Source: Pseudomonadota bacterium
GTDB lineage: Bacteria > Pseudomonadota > Gammaproteobacteria > Xanthomonadales > Rhodanobacteraceae
NCBI GenBank assembly: GCA_018240465.1
Contig: JAFEFS010000091.1
Span: forward strand, 1-64,000
Direction: 5' to 3'
Length of the DNA: 64,000 nucleotides
Shown: in pieces, positions 36,121 through 46,316 of the stretch
Layout of the letters: the number at the start of each line of letters is the position of its first letter
How positions within the stretch are numbered: the stretch's first letter is position 1
Notes under the pieces: model-generated
Database searches by the model: none
Told to the model about the DNA's origin: nothing
Seen by the model: only the letters and a program-made list of their open reading frames with translations
Translations under genes and position numbers: made by a program

Positions 36121-38172
36121 ATGAAGATGTTCGCCTTCACCACCCTCGCCGCCTCTTTCCTCATTGCCGCAATCGCGCATGCCGATACCGCGGAATTGAC
36201 CCGCCAGCGCGGGCAGTTCCCCGCGGTCTGGGAGCTGGCCAAGCGTGACCCGACCGGGAGTTGGGCCAAGCTCGCCGCCGGGCTGGAAAGCTATCCGCTG
36301 TACCCCTACCTCGGCCTCGCCTCGCTGCAGCGGCGAATCAAGGAGGCCAGGCCCGAGGAGGCCGAGGCTTTCGTCAAGGCCTGGCCCGATTCGCTGCCGG
36401 CAACGCTGCTGCGCGAAGCGTTCCTGCCGGAACTCGCGAAGCGGCAGGACTGGAAGAGCTACCTCGCGCTCTACGATGCCGGCACGAAGAACCGCGAGCT
36501 GCGCTGCCGCGCGCTGCAGGCGAAGCTCGCGCTGGGCCAGAAGATCGACTTCGCTCAGGATTTCCAACCGATCTGGCTCAGCGCGAGCGACCTGCCCGAT
36601 GCCTGCGATGCCGCGACCAGTTGGGCGCGCAGCCAAGGCAAGCTGACGCCGGCACTGATCTGGCAGCGCATCGATCTCGCCGCGACCAAGGCCACCCATG
36701 CCGCCGTCGTCGCCGCGCTGGCAACGCAACTCGACGGCTCGGACAGGACCACGGCCGAGCATATCGCGCTGGCGCTGCGCGATCCCGCCACCGCGCTCAG
36801 GCAGGCGGGCACCTGGCCCGATACGCCGCGCTCGCGCGACGCGGTCGCGATTGCCGTCGAACGCCTCGCGAAACGCGACGCCGACGCGGCCGCGGAAAAG
36901 TGGGACGCGGTGCGCGGCCAGTTCCACTTCGACAAGGCACAGCAAGGCCGCGCACTGCGCGCGATCGCGCTGTATCGCGCGTCGAGCTATTCGCCCGACG
37001 CTCTCGCGCGCCTGAGCGCGTTGCCCGCCGACCTCGCCGACGACGCAACGCGCGAATGGCGCGTGCGCTCCGCGCTCGCCGCAGGCGACTTCAAGGCCAC
37101 GCTCGCCGCGCTCGACATAATGCCGCCGGCGCAGCGCGACGACGCCCGCTGGCGCTATCTGCGCGGGCGCATGCTGGCCAAGCTCGGGCGCAAGGACGAA
37201 GCGAACGCGGTGTTCCGCACGCTCGCCGCCGAAGCGAACTTCTTCGGCTTTCTCGCCGCCGACCAGATCGACTCGGGCTACACGATCTGCAGTTCCGAGC
37301 TGCCCGCGGACAAAAGCGCCGACACCGCGCTGCGCAAGGACAGCAATCTCGCGCGCGCACTCGAGTTCTTCGCGATCGACCGCCTTGCCGAGGCACGGCG
37401 CGAATGGGACTTTGCGCAGAACGGGCTCGATGCCGGGCAGCGCCGTCAGGCGATCGTGCTCGCCGCGAAGCTGGGCTGGATCGATCGCGCCGTATACGCA
37501 TTCAACCAGGGCGAGGACATGCGCCTGTACACGCTGCGCTTTCCGCTGGCGCGCCGCGAACAGATCGTGCGCGACGCGAAGGACGGCGACATCGAGCCGG
37601 CCTGGGCCTATGCGATCATCCGCGCGGAAAGCGCGTGGACCACCGACGCGAAATCCGGCGCGAATGCCTACGGCCTGATGCAGCTGCTGCCCGGCACGGC
37701 CGCCAAAGTGGCCAAGGTCAACGGGCTCGATTACAGCGGCGCTGCGAGCCTGTTCGATCCCGACGTCAACATCGCGCTCGGCACGCGCTATCTCGGCGAA
37801 GTCGCCGCGCGCTTCGACGGCAGTCCCTGGCTCGGCAGCGCGGCCTACAACGCGGGCCCTGCCGCGGTCGACAAGTGGGTCGCGGCGCGCGACACGCTCG
37901 ATCCGGATTTCTTCATCGAGACGATCCCGTACAAGGAAACCCGCGAATACGTCTCGCGCGTGCTCGCCTTCAGCGTGATCTACGACTGGCGCCTCAACGG
38001 CTCGACGCTGCCGATTTCCTCGCGCCTGCCGCGCATCGGCCAGGCCTACGAGCCACCCGGAGACAAAGTCGCGCGCAAGGCGGTGGTGTGTCCTGCGACG
38101 AAATCCGCCGCCGCAGAATCCGCCGCCGTGCCGCCACCCAGCCCTGCACCGGCACAATCGAAGGCGCAATGA
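36121..38172 (+). CDS. slt: Soluble lytic murein transglycosylase
   Basis: A 683-residue periplasmic muramidase with a signal peptide ([20 protein letters not shown]). A long alpha-superhelical region (about 20-480) leads to a C-terminal goose-lysozyme-like domain. The catalytic Glu503 lies in [20 protein letters not shown], followed by [35 protein letters not shown] and [12 protein letters not shown]. It cleaves the MurNAc-GlcNAc bond with 1,6-anhydro product formation. The size is slightly above E. coli Slt70, with a Pro/Ala-rich tail. ATG 36121 follows TTGAGCGCAAG. Confidence 0.93.
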   Translation: MKMFAFTTLAASFLIAAIAHADTAELTRQRGQFPAVWELAKRDPTGSWAKLAAGLESYPLYPYLGLASLQRRIKEARPEEAEAFVKAWPDSLPATLLREAFLPELAKRQDWKSYLALYDAGTKNRELRCRALQAKLALGQKIDFAQDFQPIWLSASDLPDACDAATSWARSQGKLTPALIWQRIDLAATKATHAAVVAALATQLDGSDRTTAEHIALALRDPATALRQAGTWPDTPRSRDAVAIAVERLAKRDADAAAEKWDAVRGQFHFDKAQQGRALRAIALYRASSYSPDALARLSALPADLADDATREWRVRSALAAGDFKATLAALDIMPPAQRDDARWRYLRGRMLAKLGRKDEANAVFRTLAAEANFFGFLAADQIDSGYTICSSELPADKSADTALRKDSNLARALEFFAIDRLAEARREWDFAQNGLDAGQRRQAIVLAAKLGWIDRAVYAFNQGEDMRLYTLRFPLARREQIVRDAKDGDIEPAWAYAIIRAESAWTTDAKSGANAYGLMQLLPGTAAKVAKVNGLDYSGAASLFDPDVNIALGTRYLGEVAARFDGSPWLGSAAYNAGPAAVDKWVAARDTLDPDFFIETIPYKETREYVSRVLAFSVIYDWRLNGSTLPISSRLPRIGQAYEPPGDKVARKAVVCPATKSAAAESAAVPPPSPAPAQSKAQ

Positions 38173-38230
38173 GCTCTTCCCCGGAAGGGAAAGGCGCAAG
38201 CGCGCGACGTCTACCCGGCATAATGCGCGC

Positions 38231-39445
38231 ATGAAAACCTACCTCGTCGGCGGCGCCGTGCGCGACCGCCTGCTCGGCATCGCGGTGAAGGATCGCGACT
38301 ACGTCGTCGTCGGCGCCACGCCCGAGGATCTGCTGCATGCCGGTTATCAGCCGGTCGGCAAGGATTTTCCGGTGTTCCTGCATCCGCAGACGCACGCGGA
38401 GTACGCGCTCGCGCGCACCGAGCGCAAGACCGGGCGCGGCTACCACGCCTTCGCCTTCCATACCGATCCGGGGGTGACGCTCGAAGACGACCTGCGCCGC
38501 CGCGATCTGACGATCAACGCGATCGCCGAAGACGGACACGGTACGCTGATCGATCCGTTCGGCGGCGTGCGCGATCTCGAGGCGAAGATCCTGCGCCACG
38601 TCTCGCCCGCGTTCGCCGAGGACCCGGTGCGCGTGCTGCGCGTCGCGCGCTTTGCCGCGCGCTATGCCGTCCGCGGCTTCCGCGTCGCCGACGAAACCCT
38701 CGCCCTGATGCGTGGCATGGTCGCCGACGGCGAAGTCGATCATCTCGTGCCCGAGCGCGTCTGGGCGGAGACGCAGAAAGCGCTGACCGAGCGTACGCCG
38801 AGCGCGTTCCTGCGCGCGCTGCGCGACTGCGCTGCGCTGCGCGTGCTGTTCCCCGAGATCGATGCGCTCTACGGCGTGCCGCAGCGCGCCGAGTTCCACC
38901 CGGAAATCGACGCGGGTATCCACACCGAGATGGTCGTCGACATGGCCGCACGTCTCGCGCCGGGCGACGCGCTGGTCGGCTGGTGCGCGCTCGTGCACGA
39001 TGTCGGCAAGGCGCTGACGCCGCGGGAGGTGCTGCCCAAGCATATCGGCCACGAGCATCGCGGCCTTGCGCTTGTGGCCGCGGTGAGCGCGCGCTACAAG
39101 GTGCCGGCCGAATACGCAGCGCTGGCCGGACTCGTCTGCAAGCTGCACCTGCTCGCCCACACCGCGCTCGAATTGAAGCCCGCAACTGTGCTCGGCCTGT
39201 TCGAACAGCTCGACGCGTTGCGCCGCCCCGAGCGCGTGGAATCGTTTCTGATCGCCTGCGAAGCGGACAAGCGCGGACGTCTCGCGCAAAGCGAATCCGC
39301 CTATCCGCAGGGTGTTTTTCTGCGGCGTGCGTTTGCTGCGGCGAGCACCATCCGCGCCAAGGAATTCGTCGACCGCGGCCTGCACGGCCCGGCGATCGGC
39401 GCGGCGATGCGCAAGGCGCGCATCGAGGCGATCGCGGCGCTCTAG
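38231..39445 (+). CDS. cca: CCA-adding tRNA nucleotidyltransferase with HD domain
   Basis: A 404-residue class II nucleotidyltransferase. The head has [12 protein letters not shown] and the metal-binding [15 protein letters not shown], followed by [14 protein letters not shown] and [17 protein letters not shown]-terminal HD phosphohydrolase domain ([18 protein letters not shown]) makes it the multifunctional gammaproteobacterial type. It adds or repairs the 3' CCA end of tRNAs. It is convergent with the methyltransferase gene and the two stop codons overlap in CTAG (39442-39445). Confidence 0.95.
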   Translation: MKTYLVGGAVRDRLLGIAVKDRDYVVVGATPEDLLHAGYQPVGKDFPVFLHPQTHAEYALARTERKTGRGYHAFAFHTDPGVTLEDDLRRRDLTINAIAEDGHGTLIDPFGGVRDLEAKILRHVSPAFAEDPVRVLRVARFAARYAVRGFRVADETLALMRGMVADGEVDHLVPERVWAETQKALTERTPSAFLRALRDCAALRVLFPEIDALYGVPQRAEFHPEIDAGIHTEMVVDMAARLAPGDALVGWCALVHDVGKALTPREVLPKHIGHEHRGLALVAAVSARYKVPAEYAALAGLVCKLHLLAHTALELKPATVLGLFEQLDALRRPERVESFLIACEADKRGRLAQSESAYPQGVFLRRAFAAASTIRAKEFVDRGLHGPAIGAAMRKARIEAIAAL

Positions 39446-40566
39446 CGCCGCAGCACCATCACGCGGAATTTCTCGCCCATCTCACCCGGCAAGGTCAGCG
39501 CTTTGACCTGTTGCGCCAGCGCGTAGCGTGCGGCTTCGTCCGCTGTCGCGGCGTGGGCGTGGGCGAACACCTCGCCGAGCCCGTTCGCGATCAGGAACTG
39601 CGCCTGTGTCGCATGCTCGGCCACGCGCCATCCGGCTGCTTCGCCCGCGTGCGCGAGCGCATCGAAATCGACCCAGGCCGTGATGTCCTGCAGGCCCGGC
39701 AGGATCAACGGATCGTCGTGCGCGCGATGGCGGTAGTGGCAGCGCAACGTGCCACTGCGGCGTGCGCGATCGTGGTATTCGCCATGCGCGTAGCCGTAGT
39801 CGATGAACCATGCGCTGCCGCGTTCGAGTGTGCGCGTCACTTCGTCCAGCCACGGATCGAGCAAGGTACAGACCTCGGAAAGGTACGGTCGCGGCAGGCT
39901 CGCGAATCGATCGCCGAGCGCGCGTTCGACGGCGGAGCGCAATCCTGCGTCGGCGTCGATCTCCCGCCAGACGAATCGTCCCCGTGCATCGACACCGACG
40001 GCGCGCGCGAACAGCCCTTCTTCGCGCAGCGCGAACGCGCGCACCGGTAATGCATCGATGACTTCGTTGGCGACGAGCGCTCCGCGCCACGGTGCCGCCG
40101 GGGGTGCATCGAGCCATGCGATGCGGTCGAAGAGATGGGCGCAGCGCGCCAGCAACGCGTTTCGCTGGCGCGCGCGCAGATCGGCGCTGCGTTCGAGCAG
40201 GCGGTAGCGCTCCGGCAAGACGCCAAGGCGTTCGAGTTCGAGCAGCAGCTCCACGGCAAGAGCGCCGCTGCCGGGACCGAGTTCGACAATGTCACCGCCA
40301 CCGGCGAGTTCTGGCGCCAGCGCGCGCGCCAGGCAGCGCGCGAAGACGAAGCCGAGTTCCGGCGCGGTGACGAAATCGCCGGCGGCGCCGAATTTGGTCG
40401 TACCGGCGCTGTAGTAGCCGAGTCCCGGCGCGTACAGGACAAGCTCCATGTAGCGCGCGAAGTCGAGCGCGCCGCCGGCCTGCGCGATTTCCGCACGGAT
40501 CAGCGCCGCGAGGCGCTCGCTGTGCGCGCGCGCTTCGGCGGAGGGTTCGGGCAATTCGACGCGCAT
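39442..40566 (-). CDS. MidA/NDUFAF7-family SAM-dependent methyltransferase
   Basis: A 374-residue class I methyltransferase. The N-terminal region has [20 protein letters not shown] and [20 protein letters not shown], hallmarks of this family, with the SAM motif [17 protein letters not shown] after it and [14 protein letters not shown] further on. The mitochondrial homologue dimethylates an arginine of a complex I subunit; the bacterial role is less defined. ATG 40566 is chosen over the frame start at 40692, whose 42 residues do not fit the family. It is divergent from the pteridine reductase gene. Confidence 0.9.
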   Translation of the reverse strand: MRVELPEPSAEARAHSERLAALIRAEIAQAGGALDFARYMELVLYAPGLGYYSAGTTKFGAAGDFVTAPELGFVFARCLARALAPELAGGGDIVELGPGSGALAVELLLELERLGVLPERYRLLERSADLRARQRNALLARCAHLFDRIAWLDAPPAAPWRGALVANEVIDALPVRAFALREEGLFARAVGVDARGRFVWREIDADAGLRSAVERALGDRFASLPRPYLSEVCTLLDPWLDEVTRTLERGSAWFIDYGYAHGEYHDRARRSGTLRCHYRHRAHDDPLILPGLQDITAWVDFDALAHAGEAAGWRVAEHATQAQFLIANGLGEVFAHAHAATADEAARYALAQQVKALTLPGEMGEKFRVMVLRR

Positions 40567-40633
40567 GCGGGCGTTGTGGAAGAATCGGAAACGAATGGCC
40601 GCGCAGCATAGCGCGAGCGGCGAGGGACGGCGA

Positions 40634-41374
40634 ATGGATACGAAACGCAGAGTCGTGCTGATCACCGGCGCCGCCAAACGCATCGGCGCCACGATCGCGC
40701 GTGCGCTGCACGCGGCCGGCTACGACCTTGCCCTGCACTATCGCCACTCGCGCGGCGAGATGGACACGCTGCTCGCCGAACTTGAGGCGTCGCGCCCAAA
40801 CAGCACCCTCGCCGTGTGCGCGGAGCTGGCCGACATCGAACACCTGCCGCGCCTCGTCGACGCCAGCCTCGCGCGCTACGGCCGCCTCGACGGCCTCGTC
40901 AACAACGCCTCTGCGTTCTATCCGACGCCGATCGGTACGGTCAGCGTCCCGCAGTGGAACGAGTTGTTCGCGAGCAATGCACAGGCGCCATTCTTCCTCG
41001 CCCAGGCCGCCGCACCACATCTGAAAAGCGTGCGCGGCAGCATCGTCAGCATTGCCGACATCTATGCACAGCGCCCGCTGGCACGCCACCCGGTCTACTC
41101 GATGGCCAAGGCCGCGCTGGTGGCGATGACGCGCGCGCTCGCGCGCGAACTGGCGCCCGAAGTGCGCGTCAATGCCATAGCGCCGGGGGCGATCCTCTGG
41201 CCTGAATCGGGCAAGCCTTACACCGACCAGACCGAACTGATCGCGCACACACCGCTCGCGCGCACGGGCACACCCGAGGACGTCGCCACCGCCGCGCTCT
41301 TCCTGCTGCGCGATGCGAAGTTCACGACCGGGCAGGTGCTCAATGTCGACGGCGGGCGCGATCTCGTCATCTAG
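40634..41374 (+). CDS. Pteridine reductase (FolM-like short-chain dehydrogenase)
   Basis: A 246-residue SDR. The coenzyme motif is VLITGAAKRIGATIARAL, followed by NNASAFYPTPIG and the catalytic HPVYSMAKAALVAMTRALA, ending in LNVDGGRDL. TGAAKRIG and the HPVYSMAKAA context are typical of pteridine reductases, which reduce dihydrobiopterin, dihydromonapterin or dihydrofolate with NADPH. folK and folB lie nearby on the other strand, which supports a folate/pterin role. ATG 40634 begins the fold. Confidence 0.88.
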   Translation: MDTKRRVVLITGAAKRIGATIARALHAAGYDLALHYRHSRGEMDTLLAELEASRPNSTLAVCAELADIEHLPRLVDASLARYGRLDGLVNNASAFYPTPIGTVSVPQWNELFASNAQAPFFLAQAAAPHLKSVRGSIVSIADIYAQRPLARHPVYSMAKAALVAMTRALARELAPEVRVNAIAPGAILWPESGKPYTDQTELIAHTPLARTGTPEDVATAALFLLRDAKFTTGQVLNVDGGRDLVI

Positions 41375-41406
41375 CCGCTTTCTCAGCCACGGGAAATACC
41401 GCCGCC

Positions 41407-42249
41407 CTACTTCGACTGGAACGCATTCGTGATCAGCACGCGGTCGAAACCGGGGCTGGCAGCGCCTTCCTCGGCATAGCGATAGATCGCTGCGGCATAG
41501 ATGCCCTGCAATGCCGCCTGCACGAGCGCGAGCAACATGACCGCGAACACAAGCAGTGCGATCACGACGCCTATGGCGACGGCCGAATGCGAGCCGGCCG
41601 CGGCGATGACGAGCAAACCGCCGAACAGGATCACGACGACACTCAGCAGGCCGAAGACGACACCGATGCCGGCATTGCCGATCAGATTCTCGCCCCAGGT
41701 GCGCTTGAGCAATTCGACGCTGCGTTTGACCGCATCGACCGGCCCGAGATCGCTGTTGACGAGGACCGGCACGACGAGAAACGTCGCCAGCGACCAGGCT
41801 AGGCCTATCAGCCCGACGACCCAGCGCCCGAGGAAGCCTGCGCGCTCCTGCAACGAGCGCAACACCACGCCGACCGTGGCCGAGATCGCGGCATAGCCGA
41901 GTATCGCCGGCAGGCGCGACTTCGCCGCGTTGAACCCGTCGGCCAGGGTCGGCTCGCCGCCACGCAGGCGGATCAACGCCGCGGCGACCAGCGCCGAATT
42001 GAAGAAAATGATGATGGAGTATTGCACGAGGTAGAACGCGAACAGCAGGATGATGCGACCCGGCGTGAGATGCCCGCCGAGACTGCGCGTGAATACCCCG
42101 GCGAAGGCAGCCGGAACGAGGAAACTTGCCGCCACGATCACGGTGCACAGCACCGAGAGCGCGGGGTAGACGAGCAGCTTCTTGTCTTCCCGCAAAACCG
42201 CCGCACTGGCTTTTACCAAGATCCAACTGCGCGAAATCTTTTCGAACAT
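41407..42249 (-). CDS. DUF6159-like polytopic membrane protein
   Basis: A 280-residue inner-membrane protein with about six hydrophobic segments. The opening SRSWILVKASAAVLREDKKL and VYPALSVLCTVIVAASFLVP resemble the DUF6159 family of unknown function. A central amphipathic region (AVKRSVELLKRTWGENLIGN) is conserved in that family. It is convergent with the pteridine reductase gene and lies upstream of nothing obviously related. No function is assigned. Confidence 0.75.
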   Translation of the reverse strand: MFEKISRSWILVKASAAVLREDKKLLVYPALSVLCTVIVAASFLVPAAFAGVFTRSLGGHLTPGRIILLFAFYLVQYSIIIFFNSALVAAALIRLRGGEPTLADGFNAAKSRLPAILGYAAISATVGVVLRSLQERAGFLGRWVVGLIGLAWSLATFLVVPVLVNSDLGPVDAVKRSVELLKRTWGENLIGNAGIGVVFGLLSVVVILFGGLLVIAAAGSHSAVAIGVVIALLVFAVMLLALVQAALQGIYAAAIYRYAEEGAASPGFDRVLITNAFQSK

Positions 42250-42331
42250 TGCACGGCTCCCCAGGCTGGTCGACGCGGATTATCCCGCATTACCCCGTCT
42301 CCGGGTAAAGCACTGTCAATCCCGTTTTCCG

Positions 42332-42817
42332 CTACAGCTCGACGTGTCGCATCGATTCGTCCGCCGCCGGCCCGTGTTCGGCCCACAGCTGTGCCAAGGT
42401 TTTGTGCGCGAGCGGATGCACTGCTTCCGGCGCGATGTCGGCCAACGGCTTGAGCACGAACGCATGCTTCAGCTCGGGCCGCGGCAGCGCGAGATGACCC
42501 TCCCCCCGCATGACCAGATCGTCATACAACACGATATCGACATCGAGTGTGCGACTGGAGAACCGCGCCACGTCGCGGCGACGGCCGTGGCGATCTTCCA
42601 GTGCGTGCAGCCAGTCGTTCAACGCCTGCGGCGAAAGGTCGGTGTCGATCGCAACCGCGAGGTTGAGGAAATCGGGTCCGTCGAAACCGACTGCGGTGCA
42701 GCGGTAGACCGGCGAGACGACGATATCGCCGAAGCGCGTGCGCAACTCGGCGAGTGCGGCACGCAGGTGTTTTTCCGGTTCGAGGTTCGAGCCGAGGCTC
42801 AGATAAGCCCGGCTCAT
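42332..42817 (-). CDS. folK: 2-amino-4-hydroxy-6-hydroxymethyldihydropteridine diphosphokinase
   Basis: A 161-residue HPPK of normal length. It starts SRAYLSLGSNLEPEKHLRAA and carries FLNLAVAIDTDLSPQ, the HGRRRDVARFSSRTLDVDIV signature and LPRPELKHAFVLKPL. It transfers pyrophosphate from ATP to the pterin in folate synthesis. ATG 42817 overlaps the folB stop by 4 bases, so folB-folK are coupled. Confidence 0.95.
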   Translation of the reverse strand: MSRAYLSLGSNLEPEKHLRAALAELRTRFGDIVVSPVYRCTAVGFDGPDFLNLAVAIDTDLSPQALNDWLHALEDRHGRRRDVARFSSRTLDVDIVLYDDLVMRGEGHLALPRPELKHAFVLKPLADIAPEAVHPLAHKTLAQLWAEHGPAADESMRHVEL

Positions 42818-43188
42818 GCGGCGGGCTTGCTGCCGCGTTCGATCATCACGCCGACCGATTTCGAGCCGCGCACCGCGCCGGGCTTGGCCAGCTTCAGGCG
42901 CAGCCACGGCACCTTGAATTCGCGCAGCACGATCTCCGCACAGCGCTCGGCCAGGGTTTCCACCAGCTCGAAATGCGCAGCTTCCACGAAGGCGATCAGG
43001 CGCTTGGACACGGCCTTGTAGTCGAGCGTGTCCTCGATGCGGTCGCTCGCCGCCGGCCTGCGGTTGTCGAAGGCCATTTCCAGGTCGAGCGCGACGACCT
43101 GGCGGATCCGGCGCTCCCAGTCGTAGATGCCGATGACGGTCTCGATGCGCAGGTCTTCGATGAAAACGGTATCCGTCATAGAAGTCAT
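42814..43188 (-). CDS. folB: Dihydroneopterin aldolase
   Basis: A 124-residue DHNA with the family opening DTVFIEDLRIETVIGIYDWE, the metal-free active-site segment TLDYKAVSKRLIAF and the conserved ELVETLAERCAEIVL. It cleaves dihydroneopterin to the folK substrate. ATG 43188 is listed; ATG 43179 (MTDTVFIEDL) is equally possible. Together with folK and the pteridine reductase it makes a small folate cluster. Confidence 0.94.
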   Translation of the reverse strand: MTSMTDTVFIEDLRIETVIGIYDWERRIRQVVALDLEMAFDNRRPAASDRIEDTLDYKAVSKRLIAFVEAAHFELVETLAERCAEIVLREFKVPWLRLKLAKPGAVRGSKSVGVMIERGSKPAA

Positions 43189-43229
43189 GCCGGCATGGCC
43201 GGCATTTCAGTTGTCCTTGGCCCTGGATT

Positions 43230-44291
43230 CTATACCGCCGCGAGGCTTTCCAAATCCCAACGTGGCGCGACCTTGATCGCCGCGTCGTCGTGCAATCCCG
43301 CGTGCAGGCGCAGCGCGCCCGCGAGCGCGATCATCGCGCCGTTGTCGGTGCAGAACTCCGGCCGCGGGAAATGCACGCGAAAGCCTTCGCGCGCGGCCGC
43401 CTCGGCCAGTTGCGCGCGCAGGCGCTGGTTCGCGCCGACGCCGCCGGCGATGACGAGCCGGCGCGCGCCGGTCTGCGCCAGCGCGCGGCGGCATTTGATC
43501 GCGAGCGTGTCGACGATCGCCTCCTCGAAGCCGCGCGCGATGTCGGCCTTCACCTCGGGATCGCCCGCATGCGCCTGATACGCGAGCAGCACCTGGGTCT
43601 TCAACCCCGAAAAACTGAAGTCCAGACCGGGCCTGTCGGTCATCGGCCGCGAGAATTTGAATCGTCCCGCCGTGCCCGATTCCGCGAGCTTCGCCAAGGC
43701 CGGGCCGCCCGGATACGGCAACCCCATGAGCTTGGCCGTCTTGTCGAACGCCTCGCCGGCGGCGTCGTCGAGCGTGTCGCCGAGCAGGCGGTACCGGCCG
43801 ATGCCACTCACCTCGATCAGCATCGAATGGCCGCCCGAGACGAGCAGGGCCACGTACGGCGGTTGCGGCGGCTCGGCTTCGAGCATCGGCGCGAGCAGGT
43901 GTCCTTCCATGTGGTGCACGCCGATCGCCGGGACCTCGAGCGCCCAGGCCAGCGACCGCGCGCAGGCAGCGCCGACCAGCAGCGCGCCGACCAGACCGGG
44001 GCCGGCCGTGTAGGCGACGCCGCCGAGATCGCGAGTGGTCATGCCGGCACCGCGCAAGGTCTCGCGGATCAACGGCAGCAGCTTGCGCACGTGGTCGCGG
44101 CTGGCCAGCTCGGGCACGACGCCGCCGTAATCGGCATGCATCTTGATCTGGCTGTAGAGCGTGTGCGCGAGCAGACCCTGCGTCACGTCGTAGACGGCGA
44201 CGCCGGTCTCGTCGCATGAGGTTTCCACGCCAAGCACGGGACAGGCGGCCGAGGTTTCGGGGCGGGGGGTGTTTGCAATCGAATGGGTCAT
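43230..44291 (-). CDS. tsaD: tRNA N6-threonylcarbamoyladenosine synthase catalytic subunit
   Basis: A 353-residue ASKHA-fold enzyme. It has [28 protein letters not shown], the metal-binding [27 protein letters not shown] and the terminal [13 protein letters not shown]. It transfers threonylcarbamate to A37 of ANN-decoding tRNAs. ATG 44291 is chosen; an in-frame GTG at 44306 lies outside the usual family start. No Shine-Dalgarno is visible and a TATTCT hexamer lies 6 bases before the ATG, so a leaderless transcript is possible. It is divergent from rpsU. Confidence 0.95.
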   Translation of the reverse strand: MTHSIANTPRPETSAACPVLGVETSCDETGVAVYDVTQGLLAHTLYSQIKMHADYGGVVPELASRDHVRKLLPLIRETLRGAGMTTRDLGGVAYTAGPGLVGALLVGAACARSLAWALEVPAIGVHHMEGHLLAPMLEAEPPQPPYVALLVSGGHSMLIEVSGIGRYRLLGDTLDDAAGEAFDKTAKLMGLPYPGGPALAKLAESGTAGRFKFSRPMTDRPGLDFSFSGLKTQVLLAYQAHAGDPEVKADIARGFEEAIVDTLAIKCRRALAQTGARRLVIAGGVGANQRLRAQLAEAAAREGFRVHFPRPEFCTDNGAMIALAGALRLHAGLHDDAAIKVAPRWDLESLAAV

Positions 44292-44302
44292 GGCGCTAGA
44301 AT
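44273..44302 (+). promoter_or_regulatory. Sigma-70 promoter for rpsU
   Basis: TTGCAA (44273-44278), an 18-base spacer and TAGAAT (44297-44302), 51 bases before ATG 44353. The leader includes a small GCCCG / CGGGC hairpin (44315-44328). Confidence 0.65.
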
Positions 44303-44352
44303 ACACGGCTCACCGCCCGAAGTCGGGCAACCGTACTGTTTTTGGAGTCTGC

Positions 44353-44568
44353 ATGCCTTCCGTCAAAGTTCGCGAAAACGAGCCTTTCGAGTTCGCCCTG
44401 CGTCGCTTCAAGCGCACCTGCGAAAAGGCCGGCGTGCTCGCCGAGACCCGCAAGCGCGAGTTCTACGAGAAGCCGACCCAGGAGCGCAAGCGCAAGGCCG
44501 CTGCGGCCGTCAAGCGCCATCTGCGCCGCGTGTCGCGCGACGTGACCAAGCGCCGTCGTCTGTACTGA
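44353..44568 (+). CDS. rpsU: 30S ribosomal protein bS21
   Basis: A 71-residue basic protein, exactly the usual length: [40 protein letters not shown] and the Arg/Lys-rich end. It is part of the small subunit platform and helps mRNA binding. ATG 44353 follows TTGGAG. It opens the rpsU - yqeY - dnaG group and is followed by a terminator. Confidence 0.97.
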   Translation: MPSVKVRENEPFEFALRRFKRTCEKAGVLAETRKREFYEKPTQERKRKAAAAVKRHLRRVSRDVTKRRRLY

Positions 44569-44597
44569 TCTGCTGACGTCGCAAGCGTCTTTCAAGG

Positions 44598-44633
44598 CGG
44601 CCGGTCGCGCAAGCGTGCCGGCCGTTTGTTTTT
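44598..44633 (+). terminator. Terminator after rpsU
   Basis: CGGCCGG (44598-44604) and CCGGCCG (44618-44624) arms followed by TTTGTTTTT. It probably sets the ratio of rpsU to downstream transcription. Confidence 0.8.
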
Positions 44634-44713
44634 GCGTTGTTCATGCGTCCGCCCACCGAACGCGAAGATCACGAGGCGGCCGTCGCTGCCCGCACTTTTC
44701 ACAAAGAGCTGTC

Positions 44714-45166
44714 ATGACTCTCAAAGCCCAACTCACCGAAGACATGAAAGCCGCGATGAAGTCCGGCGACCGCACGCGCCTGGAAGTCATCCGCCTGATC
44801 AACGCGGCGATCAAGCAGCGCGAGGTCGACGAGCGCATCGTGCTTGACGACGCGGCTGTGCTGGCCGTGCTGGAGAAGATGCTCAAGCAGCGCCGCGACT
44901 CGATCACCCAGTTCGAAGCGGCCGCGCGCCATGATCTCGCCGACAAGGAAAAATTCGAGGTCGGCGTGATCCAGCACTACCTGCCAGCACAGCTCAGTGC
45001 CGGGGAAGTCGATGCCGTCATCGCCGCTGCCATCGCCGAATCGGGTGCCGTCGGCGCGAAGGACATGGGCAAGGTCATGGGGCTGGTCAAGCCGAAAGTC
45101 GCAGGCCGCACCGACATGGGCAAACTGTCGGAGCGGGTCAAGGCCAAGCTCGCGACCCTCGGCTGA
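44714..45166 (+). CDS. GatB/YqeY domain-containing protein
   Basis: A 150-residue YqeY-family protein: LKAQLTEDMKAAMKSGDRTR, EVIRLINAAIKQREVDERI, QHYLPAQLSAGEVDAVI and MGKVMGLVKPKVAGRTDMGK. The domain also occurs at the C-terminus of GatB, where it contacts tRNA; stand-alone copies commonly sit between rpsU and dnaG. ATG 44714 is chosen from the domain start. It ends 1 base from the convergent ArsR gene, where the usual order to dnaG is broken. Confidence 0.92.
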   Translation: MTLKAQLTEDMKAAMKSGDRTRLEVIRLINAAIKQREVDERIVLDDAAVLAVLEKMLKQRRDSITQFEAAARHDLADKEKFEVGVIQHYLPAQLSAGEVDAVIAAAIAESGAVGAKDMGKVMGLVKPKVAGRTDMGKLSERVKAKLATLG

Positions 45167-45167
45167 G

Positions 45168-45854
45168 TCAGCCGGCCAGGCGAAACTGCCGGCGCAGTTC
45201 GAACTCACCCTGCGCCGTGAACAGCACGGCGCGCGAGCGGCGCACGCGCCGGGCCCAGCCCAAGGCAAAAAACCGGTCCAGCAGCGCCGCGCCCAGTGCT
45301 CCGGCGAGATGATGGCGGCGCGCGCTCCAATCGAGGCAGGTGCGGCACAGCGGGCGCTTTTGTGCGGACAGTGCGTCCACGTCAATGCCGAAGTCGCGAA
45401 AAAAAAGGATGCCGCGCGCGTTGAGCTGCAAGCCGTGTTGCGGCTCGACGAAGCAGCGTGGCGCAACCCGTTCGAACAACTCCACGGCAATCTCGCCGGC
45501 CAGATGGTCGTAGCAGACTCGCGCGCGGCGCAATACCGGGTCGCGCGGACCGAATCGCGGCGGCAACGGCGCGGCCAATCGCGTCGATAGGTCGAACAGA
45601 CTTTCCAGAAGTTGCGCCACCGCGCCATCGGCGAGCCGAAAATAACGATGCCGTCCCTGTGCCTCGACGGCAAGCAGCCGTGCCTCGCACAACCGGCGCA
45701 GATGCGAACTCGCGGTCTGCTTGGTGACGCCACCGGCATTTGCCAGCTCCGTCGCGGTGAGCGCCTGGCCGCCCATCAAGGCCATCAGCAATTTCGCGCG
45801 CGCCGGTTCGCCGATCAACGCGGCGATGGCGGCGATGTCGGGTTCTTCGCTCAT
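45168..45854 (-). CDS. ArsR-family winged-helix transcriptional regulator
   Basis: A 228-residue regulator. The N-terminal winged helix covers about residues 1-85: [20 protein letters not shown], the recognition-helix region [20 protein letters not shown] and [12 protein letters not shown]. The C-terminal 130 residues form a second domain containing several Cys/His ([34 protein letters not shown]), typical of long ArsR proteins of the YqjI/BigR-unlike branch. It is divergent from the NIPSNAP gene with a perfect inverted repeat between them, so it probably represses that pair. The inducer is unknown. ATG 45854 begins the fold. Confidence 0.88.
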   Translation of the reverse strand: MSEEPDIAAIAALIGEPARAKLLMALMGGQALTATELANAGGVTKQTASSHLRRLCEARLLAVEAQGRHRYFRLADGAVAQLLESLFDLSTRLAAPLPPRFGPRDPVLRRARVCYDHLAGEIAVELFERVAPRCFVEPQHGLQLNARGILFFRDFGIDVDALSAQKRPLCRTCLDWSARRHHLAGALGAALLDRFFALGWARRVRRSRAVLFTAQGEFELRRQFRLAG

Positions 45855-45885
45855 GCGGTGATGCTGCCACAAGACGCACCGCCAT

Positions 45886-45905
45886 GGTTCGACGCGCATC
45901 GAACC
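45886..45905. promoter_or_regulatory. Candidate operator of the ArsR-family regulator
   Basis: Perfect inverted repeat GGTTCG (45886-45891) / CGAACC (45900-45905) with an 8-base centre, in the 104-base gap between the divergent ArsR and NIPSNAP genes. Position and 20-bp size fit a winged-helix dimer site. Confidence 0.5.
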
Positions 45906-45958
45906 TTTTCCGATTCAGCGACGCTACGGTATTCCCACACCGATCAGGGAAACCCCGC

Positions 45959-46303
45959 ATGAGCATCACCTGTTTCATCCGCTACCAGATCGATCCGTTC
46001 CAGCGCGCGGCGTTCGCCGAATATGCCGAGAAATGGTCCGTGATCATTCCGCGCTGCGGAGGCGATCTGGTCGGGTATTTCGCGCCGTGTGAAGGCAGCA
46101 ACGATATCGGCTGGGGGTTGATCTCGTGCGAAACCCTGGCCGCTTACGAGGCATATCGTGCGCGCCTGCGCACCGATCCCGACGCGCGCGGGAATTTCCT
46201 GTCGGCCAACGAACGCCGCTTCATCCTGCGCGAGGAGCGCACGTTCCTGGAGAACATCGACGCCACCCTGCACCGACCGGCGCTGAAAGCCGTGCGGAAA
46301 TAG
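45959..46303 (+). CDS. NIPSNAP family protein
   Basis: A 114-residue dimeric alpha/beta-barrel domain protein. The start [20 protein letters not shown] and [20 protein letters not shown] are typical, followed by [20 protein letters not shown]. The family is widespread and its biochemical role is unsettled. ATG 45959 is the start that matches the fold. It is divergent from the ArsR gene and 13 bases from the hydrolase gene, a gene set seen together in other proteobacteria. Confidence 0.88.
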   Translation: MSITCFIRYQIDPFQRAAFAEYAEKWSVIIPRCGGDLVGYFAPCEGSNDIGWGLISCETLAAYEAYRARLRTDPDARGNFLSANERRFILREERTFLENIDATLHRPALKAVRK

Positions 46304-46316
46304 CTCGGCCACGGCG

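Noticed and set aside
36025..38232. 735-codon minus-strand open frame opposite slt
   Set aside because: It is antisense to a confidently identified transglycosylase, with no domain and Arg/Gly/Ala-biased composition.
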